Positions 45,015 through 53,967 are shown, counted from the stretch's first letter. The stretch is 64,000 nucleotides of DNA from Paenibacillus senegalensis JC66 (GCF_000285515.1 NZ_HE610957.1:469259-533258), one strand, 5' to 3'. Notes: generated by a model from the sequence alone, not told the origin. Translations and numbers: made by a program.

Positions 45015-45030
45015 TTGTAAACGTTTACAA
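45015..45030 (-). promoter_or_regulatory. cre / LacI-type palindrome upstream of the amino-compound operon
   Basis: TTGTAAACGTTTACAA is a perfect 16-bp palindrome that fits the catabolite-responsive element TGWAANCGNTNWCA. It lies ~63 nt before the start of the binding-protein gene. CcpA control is likely. A nearby ACGTTTGTTTACGT (45033-45046) may be a second weaker site. Confidence 0.75.
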
Positions 45031-45177
45031 TTACGTTTGTTTACGTTAATATCAAACCACCTCCTAACGCTTGTTGACTGTATACGCTTTCTTGTCATTC
45101 TATAAGTGTGGGAAAGCTGCTGTTCTCAGCATTACCTTCCCTATTTTATCCGGCAGCCTGGTGACCAGCCTGATTAG

Positions 45178-45948
45178 CTACCGGTAAAAACCAAGTTTGT
45201 GTGAAATGACTTCCGCTGCCTGTGTGACGTCTTTGGCGATTGCCTCTAGTCCGTCCAGCGGATAACGGTGTGCGGCTCCCGATATACTGATAGCTCCTTC
45301 GACCTTCCCGGAGCTATTAAAGATTGGAGCAGATATACAGCGGGCACCTACCACAATTTCCTCGTTATCGATGGCATACCCCCGCGTGCGGATTAGATTA
45401 ATCTCTTCCTTCAGAGCAGCCGCGTCAGTAATTGTTGCAGCGGTTACAGGCTCGAAAATCGTCGATTGCAGCAGTCTGTCCCTCTCTTCTCTCGGAAGAT
45501 GCGAGACAATGACTTTGCCGATTGCCGTGGCATGAAACGGACTGGTTGAGCCGATGCTTTCATTCATTCTCAGAGAGTTAGTGCCTTCAATAATATCGAT
45601 ATAGAGTACAGCGCCTTCGTTTAGTACCCCAAGATTTACGGTGTCCCCGTATTTGTCGGATAGTCGTTTCATCTCGGGCAAAGCACATACCCTTAAAGAG
45701 TTGTTTTCCAGCAGCCGTTTAGAAATGATGAGCTGCTTAAACCCTAAACAGTACTTCCCGTTTTCATGATGCCGGGACACGAACCCGCGACCTTCCAGTG
45801 TGAGCAGAATCCGGTATACGGATGACTTGTTCTTACCAAGTATGGAAGATAACTCGATCAGGCTTAAATTGTCATGCTCCGCCAATGCCTCGATTACATC
45901 CAATGCTTTTTCTATTGAGCTGATGCGATAACGGTCTTGATCCTGCAT
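45178..45948 (-). CDS. IclR family transcriptional regulator
   Basis: An N-terminal winged helix (ISSIEKALDVIEALAEHDNLS, split by family position at residues ~8-75, and KNKSSVYRILLTLEGRGFVSR) is followed by an IclR effector domain (GSTSPFHATAIGKVIVSHLP, AISISGAAHRYP). Met 45948 has GGAAGTG upstream; the frame extends to 45969. It lies just before the 14-gene operon in the same direction and is its probable regulator. A perfect 19-bp palindrome overlaps its promoter region. Confidence 0.88.
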   Translation of the reverse strand: MQDQDRYRISSIEKALDVIEALAEHDNLSLIELSSILGKNKSSVYRILLTLEGRGFVSRHHENGKYCLGFKQLIISKRLLENNSLRVCALPEMKRLSDKYGDTVNLGVLNEGAVLYIDIIEGTNSLRMNESIGSTSPFHATAIGKVIVSHLPREERDRLLQSTIFEPVTAATITDAAALKEEINLIRTRGYAIDNEEIVVGARCISAPIFNSSGKVEGAISISGAAHRYPLDGLEAIAKDVTQAAEVISHKLGFYR

Positions 45949-45978
45949 CGTTTCACTTCCATTCATCACTTGGTCACT

Positions 45979-45997
45979 GGTTTTACTGAGTAAAACC
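45979..45997 (-). promoter_or_regulatory. perfect palindrome, probable IclR operator
   Basis: GGTTTTACTGAGTAAAACC is a 19-bp perfect odd palindrome about 31 nt before the IclR start. It overlaps a second palindrome, AAAACCTAGGTTTT (45992-46005). Tandem overlapping half-sites suit IclR-type autoregulation. I did not find the same element before the binding-protein gene. Confidence 0.7.
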
Positions 45998-46126
45998 TAG
46001 GTTTTATTTTTATGCGATATAATAACATTACTTCTTAGATTTTGTAAATAGCTTTTTAAGGTTCACACAGGAATAAGTGCTAAACACCCGGATTTCAACC
46101 TCTGAAGCAGTCAAAATCTAGAAATC

Positions 46127-46147
46127 AAAACGAGGCTTCCAGAAGCC
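46127..46147 (-). terminator. possible terminator after the xylulokinase gene
   Basis: On the minus strand GGCTTC-TGG-AAGCC is a short hairpin followed by TCGTTTT. The stem is only 5-6 bp, so this is a weak call. Confidence 0.45.
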
Positions 46148-46234
46148 GGTTTTCACCAGCTTTTTTCTGGACAGCCCCGTATGTTAGGTGAGCTTCCATG
46201 CACATTTATCAATCAAGGGACAAAACTGCTAGCA

Positions 46235-47734
46235 TCATTGGAACTCGGTCAACCGTTGAAACAGCGCTTTGTTTTGTTTGTATGCGTCTTTATAAATTTC
46301 GTAAAGTTCTTCGTACCTGCATACGTTTTCAGAAATCGGGCTTACCGACAGCTCGCTATATTGAACAATTGTCGAGCAGGCTTCCTGGATCGACGAGTAA
46401 CGCCCTATGCCAACACCGGCCATGATGGCCGCACCTGCACTGGCTTGCTCGGCTTGTTCCACCTTCAGGATTTCCCGATTCAAGATGTCGGCCTGGATTT
46501 GCATCCAGACAGCGCTGCGCGCGCCGCCCCCCGAAGCGATAAATGTATTCATTGGAATGCCAAGGCCGCCCAATATTTCCACGCAATCCTTTAACGCAAA
46601 CACCACCCCTTCCATCACGGAACGTATGAAATGGGCTTTGTCGTGTTTTAACGTAATGCCGAGAAATGTCCCCCTGGCAGCCGCATCCATATGCGGAGTT
46701 CTCTCCCCGTTTAAATAAGGCAAGAAAATAAGTCCCTCACTGCCTGGTCTGATCCCGCCGGCCAACGTATTAATATCGTTATAGGGAAGCTCAGACAAAA
46801 GCGATTTATTTAACCAGCTGAGGGATAATCCGGCAGACAACGTAGCCCCCATAATATTCCATGTCCCGGGAACGGCATTGCAAAACGTATGCGTTCTTAA
46901 TTGCGGGTCATGGTATGGATGTTCTACAACCGAGTATGCCTGTCCCCCGGTTCCAATGGTCAACGATACTTGTCCTGGCAGTACAATACCGTTTCCGACT
47001 GCCTGCATGGGCTGATCTCCTCCGCCAAAGACGACCGGCGTGCCGGCAGCAAGTCCTGTTTCGAGTGAAGCCTCCCTTGTAATTTGACCTGCAATTTCAT
47101 ACGGGTTAAACGTCTTCGGATAGAAATCCGGCTCTAATCCTAGCTTTTCAATCAACGCCGACGACCATTGTTGGTTTGCCGTGTCAAAAGCAAGTGTGGC
47201 CGAAGCATCCGTTATATCTGTTCCCACTTCCCCCGTCAATTTCAAGCGAATATAATCTTTGGGTGACAGCACAGTGGAAATGCGCCCATAGTTTTGAGGC
47301 TCGTGGTGTTTGACCCACAGCAAGGAAATCGTTTGAAAACCGGTAAAGGCAGGATTTAACGTAATCCTTCCCAATTCGTTCTTACCTACAATGCGGTACG
47401 CATCTTCCGCCTCGCGGACAGATCGCTGATCCGACCAGACAATCGCCGGCCGAATCACTTCATGCTTATCGTCAATCAAGACCATGCCGTGCATTTGTCC
47501 GGATAATCCAATGCTTTCGATTTCATGGGGAGAGATGCCTGCATCCGCTACTGCCGAGCGCATCGTCTGCGCGGCAGCCTTCCACCATGTTTCCGGCTGC
47601 TGTTCCGCATAACCGATACTGGGTATCAATATATCGTAGCCGCCTTGAGCGGATCCGCGGATTTCACCGTTCTCCGCCATGACTATCGTTTTCACACTCG
47701 AAGTTCCTAAATCAATTCCCATCAAGTAACCCAT
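46235..47734 (-). CDS. xylB: FGGY family kinase, xylulokinase-like
   Basis: 499 residues of the FGGY sugar kinase family. The phosphate-1 motif is GIDLGTSSVKTIV, SGQMHGMV is typical of XylB, WSDQRS carries a conserved Asp, and the C-terminal phosphate-2/adenosine region is GGGARSAVWMQIQADI. It should phosphorylate D-xylulose or a related ketopentose to enter the pentose phosphate pathway. GGAGA is 8 nt before the ATG. It is the last gene of the LacI-led operon, downstream of the epimerase and SDR. Confidence 0.85.
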   Translation of the reverse strand: MGYLMGIDLGTSSVKTIVMAENGEIRGSAQGGYDILIPSIGYAEQQPETWWKAAAQTMRSAVADAGISPHEIESIGLSGQMHGMVLIDDKHEVIRPAIVWSDQRSVREAEDAYRIVGKNELGRITLNPAFTGFQTISLLWVKHHEPQNYGRISTVLSPKDYIRLKLTGEVGTDITDASATLAFDTANQQWSSALIEKLGLEPDFYPKTFNPYEIAGQITREASLETGLAAGTPVVFGGGDQPMQAVGNGIVLPGQVSLTIGTGGQAYSVVEHPYHDPQLRTHTFCNAVPGTWNIMGATLSAGLSLSWLNKSLLSELPYNDINTLAGGIRPGSEGLIFLPYLNGERTPHMDAAARGTFLGITLKHDKAHFIRSVMEGVVFALKDCVEILGGLGIPMNTFIASGGGARSAVWMQIQADILNREILKVEQAEQASAGAAIMAGVGIGRYSSIQEACSTIVQYSELSVSPISENVCRYEELYEIYKDAYKQNKALFQRLTEFQ

Positions 47735-47826
47735 CTTATGAGTCTCCTTTTTGATCCGGAAGAAAAGAATCTCCCGTCAGACAGTGAAAGAGATGCTTTT
47801 CTATATATGGCAAACGGGCCGCAGCA

Positions 47827-48723
47827 TTAACATTGGGCCATTTGTTTCAAAAAGCGAAGTCCCTCGGCCAAGTCCTGATCGAGTCTCTCCTGCACATTCC
47901 CGGCGCTTGTATCGATCGCATCGCGCCAAATGCGCAAATCGCGGCCAACCGGTCCGCCCATTTTGACAAACGGCTCCATGACTATTCTACCCTGATAGTT
48001 AATGTCTTTGAGGGCTGCAAACACTTCCGGCCAACGGATATGATTGCCTTGACCCGGCACCTTGCGATTGTTCTCGCAAGCGTGAATATGGGCCAGGTAG
48101 CTTCCCGCCTTGCGAATCGCTTCCGCCATGTCATCTTCCTCGATGTTCAAGTGGAAAGTGTCCAAAAGCAATTTGCAGTTCGCACTTTCAACTTTTTTTA
48201 CAAACTCCAGTCCTTCATCTACACCGTTCAGCAGATACTGTTCAAACCGGTTCACCAGTTCAATGGCATAAATGATATTGTAATCCTCTGCCACAGGAAT
48301 CACTTTACGAACAGATTCCAAACCTCTTTCCAAATAATCGGCTTTCGTCTCGCGGTCCAGTAACCCCGGGTAAGTCGCTGGCCAATAGGAGTACAAAATC
48401 CCGCTTATGATAGTACCGCCCATGAAATGGGCCGCCTCCAGCATCCGTTTGGTGTATTCAATTCCGGCATTTCGCACGCTCTCGTCTTCTGAGGACATAT
48501 CCATCTCCTTAGGAAATCCAATGCATATGTTCACTTCGACCTGATGAGCTTCCGCAACGTCTTTCAATTCTTTCATCTTGTTTTTGTCCAAATCCATCAT
48601 ATAGTTAGGCGGATTGATTTCCAAAACGCTCAAACCGAGCCGAGACGCGCGTTTAACCAGCGATATGATGTCCGTGTCCCATTGCTGCGACCAATATCCA
48701 TAGTGTACTCCATACTTATACAT
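47827..48723 (-). CDS. ketose 3-epimerase, D-tagatose/D-psicose 3-epimerase family
   Basis: 298 residues of the sugar isomerase/epimerase TIM-barrel family. Several segments match D-tagatose/D-psicose 3-epimerases: YGVHYGYWSQQWDTD at the N-terminus, IIYAIELVNRFEQYLLN with a catalytic Glu, LLDTFHLNIEE with metal ligands Asp/His, and GRIVMEPFVKMGG with the second catalytic Glu. These enzymes invert C3 of ketohexoses or ketopentoses. Met 48723 has GGAGGG 9 nt upstream; the frame runs to 48765. In this operon it should convert a rare ketose to the kinase's substrate. Confidence 0.85.
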   Translation of the reverse strand: MYKYGVHYGYWSQQWDTDIISLVKRASRLGLSVLEINPPNYMMDLDKNKMKELKDVAEAHQVEVNICIGFPKEMDMSSEDESVRNAGIEYTKRMLEAAHFMGGTIISGILYSYWPATYPGLLDRETKADYLERGLESVRKVIPVAEDYNIIYAIELVNRFEQYLLNGVDEGLEFVKKVESANCKLLLDTFHLNIEEDDMAEAIRKAGSYLAHIHACENNRKVPGQGNHIRWPEVFAALKDINYQGRIVMEPFVKMGGPVGRDLRIWRDAIDTSAGNVQERLDQDLAEGLRFLKQMAQC

Positions 48724-48780
48724 CCGGTTTTCCCTCCACATTCGTTTCTGTTTATTTTTGTCCAAAACGGGGGCAGTGCC

Positions 48781-49560
48781 TTATAGTGCAACGTAACCGC
48801 CGTCGGCGTTGATCACTGCACCAGTAATGAAGCTTGACGCATTTGACGCCAAAAATACCGCAGCGCCTCCCAGCTCTTCCGGTTCGCCAAGCCGATGCAT
48901 CGGCGTAAGCTCAAGCCATTTTTCCAGTGTGGCCGGCCTGCTGTCCACGTAATTATGATTCATTACCGTATTCATATAGCCCGGGGCGATCGTATTGACG
49001 CGGATGTTGTGCTTTGCCCACTCTACCGCGAGGCTTTTCGTCAACATAATGACGCCTGCTTTCGAAGCATTGTAGGAACACTGGTTTTGAGGCGTGTTCA
49101 CAATCATGCCTGACATCGACGAAATGTTGATAATGGAACCGCCTTGCTGCTTGATCATCTGTTTGCCGACTTCTCTGGCTACCAGGAAAACGCCGTTTAA
49201 GTTCACGTCAATGACACGTTTGAAGGCTTCGTAGCTCATCTCTTCAGCATTCTCTACATAAGCGATACCCGCATTATTAACGAGCACATCGATTCTGCCA
49301 AAATGCTGAATGACCTGGCTGACCATATTCACCACTTGCTCCTCATTTGTGACATTCACTTTGACATATAAAGCTTCAATGCCGTATTGCTCCCGAAAAG
49401 ATCCAATCAATTGATCGCTGTTTTGCTCGTTCATATCGGCAATGACAATATTCGAACCGCATTCCGCGAGCGCTTTCGCCATCGCTAGCCCCAATCCCCG
49501 CAGTCCGCCCGTTACAATTGATACTTTTCCGGTAAGATCCATCTGTTCCTTGATCCCCAT
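48781..49560 (-). CDS. SDR family polyol/sugar dehydrogenase
   Basis: A classical SDR of 259 residues: TGGLRGLGLAMA, NNAGIAY, catalytic NISSMSG, YNASKAG (Tyr-x3-Lys) and RVNTIAPGYMNT. Met 49560 is preferred to TTG 49569 because GGGAGGA is then 9 nt upstream. It probably oxidises a polyol to the ketose used by the 3-epimerase and kinase. Asp in VIADMNE suggests NAD+. Confidence 0.88.
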   Translation of the reverse strand: MGIKEQMDLTGKVSIVTGGLRGLGLAMAKALAECGSNIVIADMNEQNSDQLIGSFREQYGIEALYVKVNVTNEEQVVNMVSQVIQHFGRIDVLVNNAGIAYVENAEEMSYEAFKRVIDVNLNGVFLVAREVGKQMIKQQGGSIINISSMSGMIVNTPQNQCSYNASKAGVIMLTKSLAVEWAKHNIRVNTIAPGYMNTVMNHNYVDSRPATLEKWLELTPMHRLGEPEELGGAAVFLASNASSFITGAVINADGGYVAL

Positions 49561-49607
49561 CAAACCCAATCCTCCCTGTTTTAATCAGCGAAATAAGCGG
49601 CCAACAA

Positions 49608-50429
49608 TCATTTTACGCTTCCCATTGTCATGCCCTGAACCAGATACTTCTGAATAGCGATCCCGAATATGAGAACGGGCAGCACGATCAATGTCCCGGC
49701 TGCGGCGATTTCCCCCCAGCGTATGCCCTCGAATGTAATGAAGCTGGTCACGGCAACCGGTACCGTTTTCGTTGATTCACCTGATAAAATCAATGCAAAA
49801 ATGAATTCATTCCACGACATGATAAAGCAGAAGATGCTGGCGGAAGCAATTCCTGGGGCCGACAACGGCAGCGTGACGCGCAGCATGGCTCCCAGCCTGG
49901 ATGTACCGTCAATTCTTGCCGCCTCTTCGAGTGCTTCAGGTATGCTTTCAAAATACCCCTTCATCATCCAGACTACGAAGGCCAGATTTATCAGCATATA
50001 GACGATCACCAAGCCGGACGTAGTATCGAGAAGATTCAGCTGCGAGTAGGTGAGATAAAACGGAAGTACCACCATGATCGGCGGCGCCATCCGGGTCGTC
50101 AAAATCCAGAAAGCCGTGTCGTCTTTTCCTTTCATATTAAATCGCGCCAGCGCATAGGCTGCCGGTATACCGAGCAGCAGGCTGAACACGATAGTCAGCA
50201 ATGCCACCTGAAGGCTGTTCGCATAGTTTGCAAGAAAATCACTGTTCTGCAGCACCTGCCCATAATTGTTCATCGTAGGCGTAAAGATGAATTTGGGCGG
50301 AATGCTGAACGCATCAACCCTGTTTTTAAAAGAGGTTAAAAACAACCAGAGCAATGGAAATACAAAAAACAGGACCATGACCCACATCGCGACCTGCATG
50401 AAAAATCTTTGCGAGCCTTTCACTGCCAT
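49608..50429 (-). CDS. carbohydrate ABC transporter permease (MalG type)
   Basis: 273 residues with six membrane segments and the EAA loop SIPEALEEAARIDGTSRLGAM, ending in GSVK. It resembles the SmoG/MtlG polyol permeases as well as MalG. It starts 6 nt after the upstream permease gene. No ATPase is encoded in the operon. Confidence 0.9.
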   Translation of the reverse strand: MAVKGSQRFFMQVAMWVMVLFFVFPLLWLFLTSFKNRVDAFSIPPKFIFTPTMNNYGQVLQNSDFLANYANSLQVALLTIVFSLLLGIPAAYALARFNMKGKDDTAFWILTTRMAPPIMVVLPFYLTYSQLNLLDTTSGLVIVYMLINLAFVVWMMKGYFESIPEALEEAARIDGTSRLGAMLRVTLPLSAPGIASASIFCFIMSWNEFIFALILSGESTKTVPVAVTSFITFEGIRWGEIAAAGTLIVLPVLIFGIAIQKYLVQGMTMGSVK

Positions 50430-50435
50430 CGGTGA

Positions 50436-51371
50436 TCACCCCTTCCGCAAAAGAAACGATTTGACAAATACTTGTGATATCAAGATCATCATGATCAGCA
50501 TGACGATTCCGATCGCAGCCGCATAGCCCATATTCAAATACTCGAAGGCTGAAAAATAACCAAACATATTCAAGGTTTGCGTAGCCGTTCCCGGTCCGCC
50601 TTTAGTCATGACGTATATCGTGTCAAACCAGCGGAAGGCGTCCATAAACCGGAAGATGAATGCAACAATGACATAATGCTTGATCAGCGGCAGCGTAACA
50701 TGGCGAAACATCTGCCAGCTGCTGGCGCCGTCTACCCGTGCCGCCTCATAAGGATCGGTAGGCAGTGACTGCAATCCCGCGAGGATGACCAATGCGACGA
50801 AAGGCGTCCATTCCCATATATCGACAACGATCAGCGCCCAAATCGCCTTATTGGAATTGGCCAGCCAATCTTGGGGAGAAAGACCGACAGACGTCAAAAA
50901 ATAATTGATCACCCCGAACTGAGCGTCGTACATCATCACCCAGATCAACCCGACCACGACAGGCGTCGTAACGGTAGGGAGCAGAAAGATCGTTTTTACT
51001 ATACGGTTGCCGCGAAAGTTTTTAGAGATCAGCAGGGCAAGACAAAATCCAAGGACCATCTCGGAGAATAGACTGCCTGACAAAAAGATCCCTGTTACTT
51101 TCATTGCATTCCAAAACTGCGAGTCGGCAAGCAGTTTGGTGAAATTGCCCAGACCGATGAATTCTCGGCCGGCCACATCGGCAAGATTGTAGCTCTGCAA
51201 ACTGATGATCAGCGCATAAATCGTAGGAAACACCGTTGTACACAGTAAGAAAATCACAATCGGGCTCATCAGCAAAACAGCTGTCCATTTCGTTTCCAAT
51301 GTAAAAAGAAGTTTCAGTTTCCTCCAAAAGCTGTTGCTGGGGGCACCCATATTTTGCGCTTGCTGTTTCAC
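50436..51371 (-). CDS. carbohydrate ABC transporter permease (MalF type)
   Basis: 311 residues, a hydrophilic N-terminus and six or seven membrane segments with the EAA loop DPYEAARVDGASSWQMFRHVTLP. The start is GTG 51371 with AAGGGG upstream. Works with the downstream MalG-type permease and the upstream lipoprotein to import a sugar or polyol. Confidence 0.9.
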   Translation of the reverse strand: MKQQAQNMGAPSNSFWRKLKLLFTLETKWTAVLLMSPIVIFLLCTTVFPTIYALIISLQSYNLADVAGREFIGLGNFTKLLADSQFWNAMKVTGIFLSGSLFSEMVLGFCLALLISKNFRGNRIVKTIFLLPTVTTPVVVGLIWVMMYDAQFGVINYFLTSVGLSPQDWLANSNKAIWALIVVDIWEWTPFVALVILAGLQSLPTDPYEAARVDGASSWQMFRHVTLPLIKHYVIVAFIFRFMDAFRWFDTIYVMTKGGPGTATQTLNMFGYFSAFEYLNMGYAAAIGIVMLIMMILISQVFVKSFLLRKG

Positions 51372-51400
51372 TTTACCACCCCTTCCCCAAGAAGGAGAAA

Positions 51401-51432
51401 GGCTTACCGATCGGCATGAATTGCGGTAAGCC
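51401..51432 (-). other. intercistronic stem-loop between binding protein and permease
   Basis: GGCTTACCG (51401-51409) and CGGTAAGCC (51424-51432) are perfect 9-bp arms around a 14-nt loop, with no T-run. It lies in the gap between the binding-protein stop and the permease start, at the same place as the hairpin in the other importer operon. Confidence 0.75.
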
Positions 51433-51459
51433 AGACCCTGTCTTCCTTGCCGGCATCCA

Positions 51460-52767
51460 TTATTCCGCTCTAATATCCTCTACATCCTTTTGTGCAGCGT
51501 CAAGAGCCTTTTTCGCATCTTCGCCGGCCAGCGTTTCGCTGATCGCGATGCTTACTCTGTCGCCAAGCTGTCTCCATTGCGTAATGCCCGGACGATAATC
51601 TCTTTCCGCTTTAGCCAGACTCTCGGTCGCTACTTCTGTCCAGTTTTCGTAAGTGTATTTAGCTTTGAATTCTTCGCTTTCCCATACGGATTGCCGAGTC
51701 GCATCAGCACGTTCTCCATCAATCGATGTTTTCAATTGGATTTCGGCGCTGTTCGCCCAGTTGATAAATTCAAACGCCTTATCCGGATTTTTCGAATCGG
51801 CAGGAATGGCCATTCCCCATGTGCCAAGACCTGTCACCTGAGCTGCCGGACCGCTTGGAATGGCCGCGTAACCTACTTTGCCCACTACCGTAGAATTTTC
51901 AGGGTTTTCCAGTCTCGGCGCAAAATTCAGCGAATCGATGACCATACCGACGTTGCCCTGCTGCATCGACAATTGAACCTGGTCCCAAGTGAAGTTTGCC
52001 GCTCCCGGAGGACCGTATTCATTTAACAGATTCGCATAGACTTCCGTAGCTTGAATCGCCTCTGGGGAATTTACGGACGGCACGCCGTTTTCATCGAACC
52101 ACTCCGCACCGTAGGCAAGGAAGAAGGAAGACCACGTAAATACATTCATGCCTTCGCCGCGTGCACCGCGAATCGCAATCGCGTTATGGCCCGCATCACG
52201 GATTTTTTGCGACGTTTCAATCAATTCGTCCATCGTTGCCGGCGGTGCAGTAATGCCCGCTTCTTCAAAAATGTCTTTATTGTACATGAGTATCAGGCTC
52301 TCTCCGAAGAAAGGAATCGCATATTGTCTTCCTTCATATTGATAAGATTCCAGAAATCCCGGGAAGAAGTCGGAAGTATCCACATTGCGGGATTCAATAT
52401 AGTCGGTTAAATCCAATATCCAGCCCGCCTTGGCGTATTGACTGTTTTGCACATAGTCAAACATGATGACATCGTATTCCCCGGTTCCGCCGGCCATAGC
52501 GAGTTCTGTTTTGCTTTTCAGCTCATTTTGCGGCAGAACATCAAATTTGGCTTTAATGCCTGTTTCCGCTTCAAAATCTTTAAGCAGCACTTCCAATGCG
52601 TCCACTGCGGAATGCCGCTGAACAGCAATATTTAATGTTACATCCGATGCGGGTGCAGAGCTGTTACCGTTCGTGCCACCTGTCTGATTTGGCGAGTTAC
52701 TGCTGCCGCAGCCCGCAATAACCAGCAATGCTACCAAACTAACGGTCAAAAATTTTAATCTTTTCAT
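51460..52767 (-). CDS. extracellular sugar-binding lipoprotein, ABC importer
   Basis: 435 residues: signal peptide with lipobox VIAGC (Cys near residue 20), Ser/Asn/Gly linker and a family-1 solute-binding fold (ALEVLLKDFEAETGIKAKFDVLP, DVIMFDYVQNSQYAKAGWILDLTDY). It is the binding component of the polyol/ketose importer. AAGGGG lies 8 nt before the ATG. It follows lacI by 34 nt and so is co-transcribed with it. Confidence 0.9.
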   Translation of the reverse strand: MKRLKFLTVSLVALLVIAGCGSSNSPNQTGGTNGNSSAPASDVTLNIAVQRHSAVDALEVLLKDFEAETGIKAKFDVLPQNELKSKTELAMAGGTGEYDVIMFDYVQNSQYAKAGWILDLTDYIESRNVDTSDFFPGFLESYQYEGRQYAIPFFGESLILMYNKDIFEEAGITAPPATMDELIETSQKIRDAGHNAIAIRGARGEGMNVFTWSSFFLAYGAEWFDENGVPSVNSPEAIQATEVYANLLNEYGPPGAANFTWDQVQLSMQQGNVGMVIDSLNFAPRLENPENSTVVGKVGYAAIPSGPAAQVTGLGTWGMAIPADSKNPDKAFEFINWANSAEIQLKTSIDGERADATRQSVWESEEFKAKYTYENWTEVATESLAKAERDYRPGITQWRQLGDRVSIAISETLAGEDAKKALDAAQKDVEDIRAE

Positions 52768-52801
52768 TTTGACATCCCCTTCTTAGTAAAGTTACTGTTC
52801 A

Positions 52802-53785
52802 TTAACAAGTTGTTTTTCTTCTAATCAACTCGACGGGTACGACATAGCTCCGTTGGAATTTTCGGTTTTGGATAAGCTCCAGCAGGGACGAGGCGGCCAA
52901 TTCTCCGAGTTTTGTTTTATCCTGATTAATCGTCGTCAAGGCCGGGTAACTGTATTTTCCGGCGGAGATGTTGTCGAATCCGACAATTTTGACCTGTTTC
53001 GGCACCTCTATGCCATGCTCCCGCAAGGCGTACAGCGAACCAAGCGCGAGCCAATCGGTCGTAGCGAATATACCATCGAATTTAATCCCTTTCTTGATCG
53101 CATTGGACACCGCCTCCTGAGAAGCTTCAACCGATATGTTCATCGGAATGTTGAGTGAAGGGTCATAGGTCAAACCGTATTTGCGCAATGCGCTCATATA
53201 CCCTTGGAATCGCCCTTCCATTGGTGCAATGTAATCCCTTTCATCCTTTAGCAGCAATATTCTTTGACAGCCTTGACTGATTAATTCTTCCGTAGCCAAA
53301 AATCCCCCCTGGAAGTTGTCCGATTCAATAATGATGCTGTTATTATTTTTCTGGCGCCGGTCAATGCATACGGAAGGCAGCCTGACATGACCGGGTATTT
53401 CACCATAGCCGGAAATATAGATGAGACCGTCAACTCCCTTCGCGTCAAGGTCTTCCAAGTACAGTTTTTCTTTATCTATATTTTCGCTTGTATTGCAGAC
53501 GAAAACCGAGTAACCGCGAGGTACGCAATAGTTTTCTACAGCCAAAACGATACTGGAGAAAAATTCATTGGTAATATCGGGTATAATGATGCCTATCGTT
53601 TTGGATTGATGCGTACGCAAGCTTTTTGCGACATTGTTGGTTCGATAATTGTGTTCTTCGATGATTTCCAATATTTTGCGTTTCGTTTCCTCGGAGTAGC
53701 GGCCCGTTTGGTTTAAAACTCGTGAAACCGTTGCCACGGAAACACCGGCAAGCTCTGCAATTTTCGCGATTGTCATCTTTTCCAC
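52802..53785 (-). CDS. LacI family transcriptional regulator
   Basis: 327 residues. An N-terminal LacI helix-turn-helix (TIAKIAELAGVSVATVSRVL) with hinge helix (NNVAKSLRTHQ) is followed by a periplasmic-binding-protein-like sensor domain with IGIIIPDITNEFFSSIV. The start is GTG 53785 with GAGG upstream. It is the first gene of the operon of binding protein, permeases, SDR, epimerase and kinase, and three operators lie just upstream, so autoregulation is likely. The inducer should be the imported ketose or polyol. Confidence 0.9.
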   Translation of the reverse strand: MEKMTIAKIAELAGVSVATVSRVLNQTGRYSEETKRKILEIIEEHNYRTNNVAKSLRTHQSKTIGIIIPDITNEFFSSIVLAVENYCVPRGYSVFVCNTSENIDKEKLYLEDLDAKGVDGLIYISGYGEIPGHVRLPSVCIDRRQKNNNSIIIESDNFQGGFLATEELISQGCQRILLLKDERDYIAPMEGRFQGYMSALRKYGLTYDPSLNIPMNISVEASQEAVSNAIKKGIKFDGIFATTDWLALGSLYALREHGIEVPKQVKIVGFDNISAGKYSYPALTTINQDKTKLGELAASSLLELIQNRKFQRSYVVPVELIRRKTTC

Positions 53786-53852
53786 ATTTCAGACCTCGTT
53801 TTTTAAAGATTATTGAAAAACCTTCTCCCGAATTAATATCAATATCAGCAGG

Positions 53853-53967
53853 TGCGTAATCGTTTACGCAAGAATGAAAAAAAATTTGTTTACTCCATCC
53901 CCTTCTCTTCACTCGCTTCCTTCATTTTTTGCGTAATCGTTTACGCAACTGAGTAATCGTTTACGCA
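53853..53967 (-). promoter_or_regulatory. three LacI-type operators
   Basis: TGCGTAATCGTTTACGCA occurs at 53853-53870 and 53930-53947, and TGAGTAATCGTTTACGCA at 53950-53967. The arms TGCGTAA/TTACGCA pair perfectly. Sites 2 and 3 lie 20 bp apart, about two helix turns, and site 1 is 77 bp from site 2. This spacing permits cooperative binding and looping. The site differs from the cre at 45015, so it probably belongs to the neighbouring LacI. Confidence 0.85.

Noticed and set aside
45040-45075. Short coding sequence after AGGAGGTGG upstream of the binding-protein gene
   Set aside because: The site is followed only by a few codons before a stop, so it is probably chance.
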